Part shown: piece by piece, positions 55,268 through 64,000 of the stretch | Layout: each line of letters opens with the position of its first letter | Position numbering within the stretch: position 1 is the stretch's first letter | Assembly (NCBI RefSeq): GCF_026212465.1 | Contig: NC_080063.1 | Coordinates: 19,441,297 to 19,505,296 of the forward strand | Length of the DNA: 64,000 nt | Direction of reading: 5' to 3' | Source: Amaranthus tricolor | Lineage: Eukaryota > Streptophyta > Magnoliopsida > Caryophyllales > Amaranthaceae | Program-made: the position numbers and the translations under genes | Notes under the pieces: generated by a model | What the model saw: the letters and a program-made list of their open reading frames with translations, nothing else | Told to the model about the DNA's origin: nothing | Database searches by the model: none

Positions 55268-57987
55268 GACTACCCCCCTTAAAAGGAGTTTCGTCCCCGA
55301 AACTAGTTTAACAAGAGTACAATTAATGAAAATTCTATTTCTAATATCTCATGAAGGTGTTTTAACGATTTTAAGCTCCATAATTAACTCAAGGATCGTG
55401 ACCTTATTGACACTATTACACTCACTCTATTCAAAAGTTCATACATATTTCATTTCGAGCATTCATAATCATTTAAATTAACTCAACACCCAATCAAAAC
55501 ATGTATATATCACACAATTGACTTAACACAATCAATCAAAAGCATGTAAAATCATACAATTGACTCAACACGGTCAACCAAAGCATGCAAATATCACACC
55601 AATTGATTTACACAATCAATCAAAGCACGTAGATATCACATAGATAGGTTCAAACAATGAACCGAAAGCATGTAAGTTTGTAATAGGTTGTTATCATAGA
55701 GACAAAAATGCGTGAAAACGCAAGAGAAATGCGTCTAAATGCGCGAAATTTTACCGCATTCTACCCCCCTTAAAACTTAGTTACGACCACGTAACTCACT
55801 AACCTCAAAACATATGCAAGGATAGTGTGGTTAGACCATGGAACTATAATTATTTCATCTCTTCGATCTCAGTACTACATACCCTAGTATCTGGGTCTCA
55901 ATATGTTCTCTTAGTAAGACAACTCTTCTCAATGTTTACAAAAATAACAGATCTAGCAGATGTGGCTTTTAAAAAAAAAAAAAAAAATGTATCACTTGAA
56001 CTTGTAACAACACGAAATGTCCTGTTATCTAATGTTATTCTTCAAACAACCTTTCCACTTCTATGTGACCGCCTAAGGTCGTACTTTGTGATAATCTTGT
56101 AATGTACGAAAAGTTTAGCTATTATAATTTGAACCATGAATGGGGGTAAAATATCAAAACAACAAAGTCCTAAAAGTAAAGTGCACGAAATTGCTCCTTT
56201 CATTAATCATATATGATCAAATCATTTTATAACATTTTGAATCATACATCATAACTTGATTAATAGATTAACAACTCAAATTAATAACACAAAACATAAT
56301 ACATGTTTCAAGTATATAATCAAATTATATATAACACGTTTTAGCAAGTTACTATAGTAAATAATTATATGTTCACAGTCATGATACTAATACACATATC
56401 GTAATTATTCAATAATAACATTCTTTATCCATCATAATATCAAATTTTTTTTTTTTTTTTTTTAATTACGTCAATATGAGGATGATTTAGAATCATGAAG
56501 GGCAATGTCAAAGGTCACCAACACTTGTCAGCTATTCATTTACCCTACGACTAGATATGTTGAAAGTATATAATTTATATCAATTAAGATCACGAGCTAA
56601 TATATGGTTAAAGTAATGCATCATGTCCATTTATAACGACAATACTAATGGTACTAATAGGGTAATAAACTAATAATAATAGTGATGATCAACAAAGATG
56701 ACATTTTATGTATATAAAAAAAATACAAGGTGAAAAATAACTGATGAATACACCTATATCACCGCAATTTCCAATATTAATAGCAAAGCAGTCATGTATC
56801 ACACAATTTGATAAAGTTGCGATACCAACACTAATTTCATAATATCCAATCTACATCATAACATTTTCATCACAATACTTCCTCTAACTATAAGACCATT
56901 ATCGCAACCATATGACTGGTACATTATTAATCCTAACACTATACTGAAATACAACGACACAATCCAACCAAATTACGCAACATTTGAAATTTTGCATCAC
57001 AATTATTCCTTCGCAAACAAGTGGAATTCGATCACCCTTCAACGTAAAATGCGAAACTTAGAACTAACAACTATAACATAATCGTTTGTATTAAAACACG
57101 TCAAATTTTCAAGACTCTTTTCATCAAATGTTTATTACGATCCAATGATCTAGTACCATCAAATTAAAACTCTTCTTAACACAAGTGCGAATATTGTTTA
57201 ACTCTCTTTATCGCATAATAACGATTGTGTATAATAATCGTTTAAGACATAATCCATTATCTCGATTCATCTCTCAATTGTAATTATTCGCATACTCATT
57301 GTCGTTTCTTCAATGTTTAGGTTTAAAACACCTCTTGACTTTTATTAGGACTACACTATCTTTAGTAACTCTCCAACTTATCACATCAATCATTATTAAA
57401 ACAATAACTTGCATAAAGTCAGTTTCATTTAGAATCTCATCTAGGTCTTATCATTTCAATACACTGCCTATTAAATTGGTGATCAAAGAGATACTCAAAA
57501 AGAATTAAAACATTTAACTGTATCTTACACGCACAAAGACGCTTATTCCACCTCATCATCAGGTTATTTTATCCTTATGTGCTGTAACTGCCCAGAAGGC
57601 CATGAGGAAAACAAATTATAATATCATTGATTCCCTTTTAATTTCAAAAATCATTCTATCTAGCTAACGTTTAAAAACCGTCACGATTCTTCTTCACATT
57701 ATGATCCGATTAAAACATTCATCACTCCATATAAGCATTTAATAAGACAAAATTATCAATTTTAACTCCATAGTGCTCCCTCGAGTCAATCCTTAGGCCC
57801 CTAACGTGCAAATTTGTTTATGATGATTATTCTTTAGCAATCCTTTTTAATATAAAGTTGCCGACTTATGTATGAATGATATACCATGTCTCAACGAAAT
57901 ACCAAACTCAAAGGACTTGCGAATGAAAATTTTCTCCTCTGATACTCAAACTCAAAATCACCCATATTTTATCCAAAGAGCCACTTC

Positions 57988-58025
<38 letters not shown>

Positions 58026-59464
58026 CAAATAGTGATTGAAAGGTCATTATCACTCGACAAACATGAAATATTATATTCATTATGATGAGAGTTGGATGCT
58101 TATAAAAATCAAAATCAATGACAAGGGACCCTTATAGTCTATAATTCATCAAAGTATATATATAAAGTGATTACTAAGGTTAATATGTGACTATCGTTTC
58201 CACTCTCAATTGATTCTCAAGGTCTCACTACAAGCATAAGATGTTAGGTTTAGAACTAACAAATATATATTACATTAACCAATTTAAGGCATCAGTATCA
58301 ATCACCGCATCAGAGTGAAAACGTTTAATGGTAGACACGATTATACCACACTAAAACTCAACACCAACGTTGCTATAGCTAATTACACGGGTCAAGAGCC
58401 TCAACCTAGTAAGAATTATAACTTCAAATGAAAATATTAAGGCAATTCTAGTTTGAACAACAATACTAATGTGATAATTTAGTTCAGCTGATATAGCATC
58501 ATCTTTAAACACTTAGAGACGTTGAAAACAATCTCGCAAATTCAACTCATCACTATATGAAGAATATATCAATAATACTCTTATAGATCATGGTTCGAAA
58601 TTGGGGGTAGAATTCTCAAACTATAGACTCTTAACATGCTCTTAAAATTCTCCTTAATATTTAGGTTTTAACGCATCTATACTTTAACTATGACCGCATT
58701 ATCATCATCAACTGGTGAATAAAACTTTATTTACAAGGTATCACATACAGACCCCCTTTCTTTCATTCACTGTATATCGAATTCTTATTACACTTTAGCT
58801 CTTATCCTTATTTTAGTTCAAACTACTTACGATCATACTTGCACGGTCATTAAACATATTCAAGAGAATTATAATCACCACTTCTATGTTATGATGAACG
58901 AATGCACTTGACAAAGGGGATGCTCAAGCAGATAAATAAACAGTGGGTTCATGTATAGAATCAATATCGAAACTCGTAAGCTTTATGAAAACAATTAACA
59001 TGAACAAATGTTCAAGACACATAAGACTAAACTTCATATAATCATCACAAGCAAGAGAAAGTTCCCGATGCAACCAACTTCTCTAGAATTTTGTCATTCA
59101 TACGTCATATCTTCATAATGATTACTTATAATACAACTCATGAGTTGAAACAAATACTCAAAAATTTCATTATTTCTTGATAATACATCATTCAATTCTA
59201 CTGATTTGTTAAATCATGTCATCATTCAACCAACATTATAATTATTATTTATAATAACACACATGAGAATGAATCTCATAACAAGCTAAACAAACTATAT
59301 ATTGATCTATGCACGTGCAATGGCAATCATTATGCATTATGTAATATATGCACCTATCCCATGTCTACCCAAATCTCACGAATAACTTATAACTTCAAGA
59401 AATTTCTCAACAAATTGGAAGACACAAAACGTCGAAAATAGGGACCACTGGCTCTGATACCACC
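55268..59464 (-). other. non-coding interior of the nested LTR element
   Basis: 4.2 kb of AT-rich DNA between the LTRs. It includes homopolymer T runs of about 20 and 31 bases (around 56446 and 57992). Short frames at 55239-55481, 55827-56102 and 57299-57508 show no Gag, protease, integrase or reverse transcriptase motif. Confidence 0.75.
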
Positions 59465-62400
59465 TGTAACACCCCAGAATTTCCGACCCCTTAACGAAAC
59501 CAAAACCGTAAAGGACGGGAGGAAATTCGGGTGTTACATAAAAGAAAAAGGAAAAGAATCTATATAAACTTTAATTATTATCTTTAAAAAGGTGAGTGGA
59601 AATTTTGGCAGCATCTGCCTTAAAATTGTGCGTCTTTGTAGAAAACAAAAGTTAATTCAAAAACTAATAAAGTAAAGGCACCAATGGCCTATCAAAGCTA
59701 TGTCACGGCGGAATAATTCGTCGCCGGCTTCTCAAATCAACATGCCAAGCATGGATCGTGGTTCCAGTGTCGACGTTTGCGTTTTAAAAAGACTTAACTC
59801 CTCAAAACCATACAGAGTTATAAACTACGCAGCGGAAATACAAATGCACGTGGGAGGGCACAAGGCCTCATAACAAAACATATACAATCAAAATTTACAA
59901 AGGATAACAAGAGATACAAAATCGAAAGATAGGGGTAATGACACAAGTTATGCTTCGCGCTCATCACTCTTCCCAAATGCAATGCAATACATAAGAAGCT
60001 CCAGTACCTGCTAAGCCAGTCTATAATCCTCCTGCTGCTCGACATTAGACCAAAGGCCAATGCGTCATAGCAGGACAATCATAGAAAGTCATCAACAATT
60101 AAACATAAACACAAACACGTACACGTCAGTATCCAGCAACAAGTTATATATATGCAACCAACAATCAATTCAACAAACGAGGGAAGAAGGACACTCCAAT
60201 GTATAAAAATCTACTCCAACCATTCCTCATTTCTGTGCACTTCTCAATGCCTTCACCATTTTCTATTCCTTCCTTAATTCCACGTATCTTCTTTTGTGAC
60301 TAGAGGCCACCATATTGGGGTTTGCAAGACCCACATGGCAACACCTCAGCCAAGGACGGTGACGGCCATGCCGGCGCCCAATGGCAAAGTATGATCATAC
60401 CCCCGTACAGCGACCATATATAGATGATCCATGCCTCCGGGAACTAAACCAACTGGGGTACCAATCCAGTGGAGTCACAGTAATATCCAACTTAATATCT
60501 CATCAATAAGGGACTCATTCCCATTCCATCTCATATAATCCAACATTCTACTCTTGCGATATCCGAACTCAATCTCTACCATCTTTACAACTGATTTTCA
60601 CTTGTAACACAACTTAACAGTATTTAAATAGCAAATCATATTCAACCTAGCTCGTATAATATTATCACGCAAGGAAAATATATTGGAGATGCATGCAAGA
60701 ATCAGTTACTGCGTGTACTTACCAGTATCTCATAGTTTCAATGCAATGTATATTATCACAATAAACAATAATATCTTAAAGCAAATTGCACATAGAGGTT
60801 AGTTACTGCGTGTACGTACCTGTAAGCGTTACTGCACAATCAAAAGTCACAAAATCACCCAACTAAGGCTCTACTTTCCTCTTACGAAATGAGCACCTAT
60901 ATAAGTTATGAGTAGAACTAATAAGTTCCCTTAACTACTTTGTCATACCAGCTAAAAGCCAAAGTAACTACAACCATCCATTCACGACAAGATTTCAATT
61001 ACTTCTAACACGTACGCATCTCATTCAACACCAAGCATAATCGTCAATTCGACAATAACACAAGTTTTTCTATCGACAAAGAATAAAAGGATTATGTCAA
61101 GTGTTTCATTACACCAGCTAACTTTGAGTTATAACGATTCACATTATCTTGAAATAAAACGACGATTCAGAATTAAGTCTCACAATGTTAGTGTAGTGCT
61201 AATATGGCGACAAGAACGAATCTCAAGGTTATCGCATAGCAATATCATTTATTATATTCTCCAAGGTTGAGCTAAAATCAAGACATCATACAAGTAACTT
61301 CAATAATTCTTAACAGTTGACGCTATGTTCATGGCTCATTACAATTATGTGTTTATGATTTTCAAGAACAACCCAATGAGGTATTAGTAACTCTAACAAT
61401 TAAGTCACTAACAATTAGCAACTTCTACTCTCAATTAACAACCAAGACCATTTTTATAGTCAACTATAATCAAAATCATTACTAATTACCACAACGATAA
61501 TCAACCAAGTCTTAAAATAATTTATAAGGCTATTCGATTAATCATCACACCACCCAAGTAGCATACACCACACACACACTACTAGAAATCTCATTTCTAA
61601 ATCAAACTCTAATTATTTCATGTTCAAAGATAACACTATTTCTATTACCTATGATAGGATTAAACCAAACTAATATTCAATCAACACCATTCTCATAATT
61701 TCTAATCACACTTCAAACCTTAAATCATGAATATGTTCAATTCATCAATTAAACTCTTAACCACAAAAGAATTCAATGAAAAATAACACAAAATTCAACA
61801 CTTTTCATCCACATTTCAAAAACCCAATTCATAAGTATATTCAAATCATCAATCAAATTCTTACCCACAACAAGATTCAATGACTTTACCCAAATTACTA
61901 CCTTTAAATTCATCATAACATAAACCCTAACTTATCTAATTTCAGATCACCATAATAATCAAACCCATAACAAAATCAAGATATTCATACTCCAATTTAA
62001 CAAATATGAACTCTAAATAATAAGAAATCAAATATCAACACATACAAACTTAATTTGGGTAAGAGATTGCTCACAAGGGGAACTAGAAAAGGAGTGAAGA
62101 CTAGATGGTTGTGAAGGACGCCACACAATTGGACCGTGGCTGGTGGTGGTGGCAGCCTTCACGGCAGTAGGGGAGGAGCTGCTGGAGGTCGTGGCTGCAG
62201 CAGACGCACAACAAGTGGTGGTGTTAGGACAGCAGGCTGGCGCTATATGCTGAGCAGCTGCTGTTTGGGGGGAAAAATCGCAACCCCTGCTGCTGGTTGT
62301 TACCTTCGTGCGTGGGTAGAGGGTGGTTGCCGTGCTGGTGGAGCAAGGAGCACGGCGGGTGGCTGATTGTGCCGGCAGCTGCTGTGGTGTGGGGAGGGAA

Positions 62401-62800
62401 TGGAACGTGAGGAGTGAGCAAGAAAGGAGGAGAATGAAGAGAAGGAATGGCGGCTCTTCTCGAGTGTTTAGGGTTTCGCGGGCTTTTTATACTCGTTGTT
62501 GCTATTATTAGTATTATGTTTATTTATTTATTTATTTATTTATTTTGGTTTATTTTCTTGCGAGACCCAACTATTAGACTCACCTTCGTGGGTTCACACA
62601 TTTTAATAAAATAATCATTTTAATTCGAACCTCTTTATTTGAGAAATCGTAATTATATTTTTAATATATGTATATAAGTTCACATTTAAATTTATATATG
62701 AAGAAATTTATTAATTCAGAAATAATTTAATATAATTATAAAATCCCCAAAAGTTACTAAAATATTAATTAATGACGTCAGAAAAACTCGGGGTGTTACA
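59465..62800 (-). repeat. 5' LTR of the nested element (3,336 bp)
   Basis: Upstream LTR in the element's own orientation. Same content as 51932-55267. Confidence 0.95.
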
Positions 62801-62976
62801 CATAGTTTGGTGAACCTCGTTAAATCTTTGTGTCATTTTATTGCATTATTTTCTCCTATAAACATTGTTTTCATTGATAGCGTAATTTGTTTGTCACTAA
62901 AACTTCATACAATCGATCTTGGCAATATTGGAGTTTGAAACTCATTGTTCGAACTCTAATAGCATCGTCGTTTTCA
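62801..62976 (+). repeat. 5' LTR of second copia, right part
   Basis: Begins with the second CATAG target copy and ends TTTTCA directly before the primer-binding region. It is the U5-proximal end of the split LTR. Confidence 0.92.
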
Positions 62977-63032
62977 ATTGGTATCAGAGCCAAGTTGTTG
63001 TTATCGTGTTTTAGAGGTTGTATTGGTGCAAC

Positions 63033-64000
63033 ATGGCTACAATGAAACTTGATATTGAGAAGTTTGATAGGAGTGTTAACTTTGGCTTATGGCAAGTCAA
63101 AATGAAAGCAATTTTGATACAAAATGGAGTGCATAAAGCACTAGATGGTGTGGAGAAGAAACCCGAAGGCATAAGTGAGGCGAGATGGGAAGAAATGGAT
63201 GCGAAGGCTCTATCTGCCATACAACTTTGTCTCTCTAATGAAGTTTTGAGAGAAGTTGTAAAGGAGGAAACTTCAAAAGGCATATGGGAAAAATTGGAAT
63301 CACTCTATATGGAAAAGAGTGTTACCAATCGACTTTTGTTAAAGAGTCGTTTGTATGATCTCAAATTGCATGAAGAGAAGCCGACGAAACCGCACCTTGA
63401 TGAATTTTACTCTATAGTTATGGATTTGCAAAATATTGATGTAAAAGTGGATGATGAGGATTTGGCTATTCTATTGTTAGTTTCACTACCGCCCTCATAT
63501 AAGCATTTTAGAGAAACTTTGTTATATGGAAGAGACACTTTGAGTAGTGAGGATGTTAGAAAGGCCTTGACTCAAAAGGACCTTATTGATTCTCAATTTG
63601 CTCAAAAGGAGTCTAGAGTTCCCAATGATGCTTTGTTTGTTAAGGAATCGGGTAGGAATAAAAGGAGCATGACTTGCAACTTTTGTAAGAGAAAAGGCCA
63701 CCTCAAGAAAGATTGTTGGAAATTAAAAGCCAAACAATCCGGTGAAAGCAAATCCGCAAAAGATAGCTCCGCCGAAGCTACCTATGTTGTAGATGATGAA
63801 CTATATGATGTTGGTGCTCTTGTCGTTACTAGTGAATATAAGGGTGGTGATGATTCTTGGATTTTGGATTCGGGATGTTCGAGACACATAACTTTTAACT
63901 CTAGGTTCTTCTCAACTTATCAAAAGGTTGATGGAAGAAAAGTCACTATGGGCAATGAGGCTAGTTGTCCGATAGTTGGTATTGGAGATGTTAAAATTAT
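63033..64000 (+). CDS. copia gag-pol polyprotein, 3' part outside window
   Basis: The frame is open from the ATG at 63033 to the window end (322 codons). It starts [20 protein letters not shown], as in the minus-strand copia ([20 protein letters not shown]). A Gag capsid-like region is followed by a CCHC zinc knuckle CNFCKRKGHLKKDC (about residues 213-226) and the protease active site WILDSGC. Integrase and reverse transcriptase would lie beyond the window. No stop or frameshift is seen in this part, but the nested insertion in its 5' LTR probably disturbs transcription. Confidence 0.93.
   Translation, partial: MATMKLDIEKFDRSVNFGLWQVKMKAILIQNGVHKALDGVEKKPEGISEARWEEMDAKALSAIQLCLSNEVLREVVKEETSKGIWEKLESLYMEKSVTNRLLLKSRLYDLKLHEEKPTKPHLDEFYSIVMDLQNIDVKVDDEDLAILLLVSLPPSYKHFRETLLYGRDTLSSEDVRKALTQKDLIDSQFAQKESRVPNDALFVKESGRNKRSMTCNFCKRKGHLKKDCWKLKAKQSGESKSAKDSSAEATYVVDDELYDVGALVVTSEYKGGDDSWILDSGCSRHITFNSRFFSTYQKVDGRKVTMGNEASCPIVGIGDVKI

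Larger units (their letters stand above)
51932..62800 (-). mobile_element. LARD-like non-autonomous LTR retrotransposon nested in copia LTR
   Basis: A 10,869-bp element with two 3,336-bp LTRs (51932-55267 and 59465-62800) bounded by TGTAACACCCC and GGTGTTACA, flanked by a perfect target duplication CATAG (51927-51931 and 62801-62805). A primer-binding site TGGTATCAGAGCC (complement of 59450-59462) next to the right LTR and a polypurine tract (complement TTTTAAGGGGGGTAGTC) next to the left LTR place it on the minus strand. The 4,197-bp interior has no recognisable gag or pol; its longest frames are under 100 codons. Large LTRs with a long non-coding interior fit the LARD class, which needs proteins from another element. 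Confidence 0.93.
51298..64000 (+). mobile_element. second Ty1/copia element, 5' LTR split by a nested element, 3' end outside window
   Basis: The 5' LTR begins TGTTGTGATTGG at 51298. It aligns with the LTR of the minus-strand copia from TGACTTGAGTGCACTT onward and carries a TATA box TATAAATA at 51766-51773. It is interrupted after 51931 and resumes at 62801, ending TTTTCA at 62976. The primer-binding site TTGGTATCAGAGC follows (62978-62990), then gag from 63033. Removing the insertion gives an LTR of about 805 bp, against 831 bp in the relative. It belongs to the same family as 31162-36889 but in the opposite direction. Confidence 0.93.

Noticed and set aside
57992..58022. Long T run as a possible retroposon tail
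   Set aside because: No adjacent retrogene or SINE body; simple homopolymer in the non-coding interior of the LTR element.

Overview
The window is nuclear DNA from a flowering plant, very probably a eudicot. The signs are AT-rich intergenic DNA, spliced genes with long introns, a P-class PPR gene, an R2R3-MYB gene, a polcalcin gene, and many plant transposons (Ty1/copia, large-LTR non-autonomous elements, CACTA, Cassandra, TRIM, SINE and MITE). The polcalcin resembles, from memory, the goosefoot pollen allergen Che a 3. Together with the repeat types this hints at Caryophyllales/Amaranthaceae, but that is inference.

Left part (1-30 kb), gene-bearing: an armadillo-repeat protein gene (minus, 2726-5676, two exons); a non-autonomous CACTA transposon (7660-8973) with a CTT target duplication; an intron-less PPR gene (11684-13189); tRNA-Asn(GTT) at 15385-15458 next to a decayed tRNA-Ser(AGA) copy; a six-exon receptor-like cytoplasmic kinase gene (22926-27067) whose fifth intron carries a SINE-like fragment and a Cassandra-type solo LTR with 5S rRNA promoter sequence; and a polcalcin gene (minus, 28527-28787).

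Middle part (30-51 kb): a heavily rearranged R2R3-MYB locus on the minus strand. One intact copy of each of three exons is present in the right order and phase (exon 1 at 45407-45542, exon 2 at 36965-37094, exon 3 at 30068-30476). Between them lie a truncated exon 1, a truncated exon 2, a recent 2-kb segmental duplication, minisatellite-like DNA and, in intron 2, a young full-length copia element (31162-36889, 5-bp target duplication TATTG, one nonsense codon in gag-pol).

Right part (51-64 kb): a second copia element of the same family on the plus strand. Its 5' LTR was split by a 10.9-kb element (51932-62800, target duplication CATAG) with 3,336-bp LTRs that look identical and a 4.2-kb interior without recognisable genes. 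That makes it a LARD-like non-autonomous LTR retrotransposon on the minus strand. The copia gag-pol starts at 63033 and runs off the window.

The host genes do not form one pathway. I see no defence-type or otherwise wholly new gene system. The most unusual object is the MYB locus: a regulatory gene rebuilt from partial duplications and stretched over about 15.5 kb, with an atypical MYB domain.
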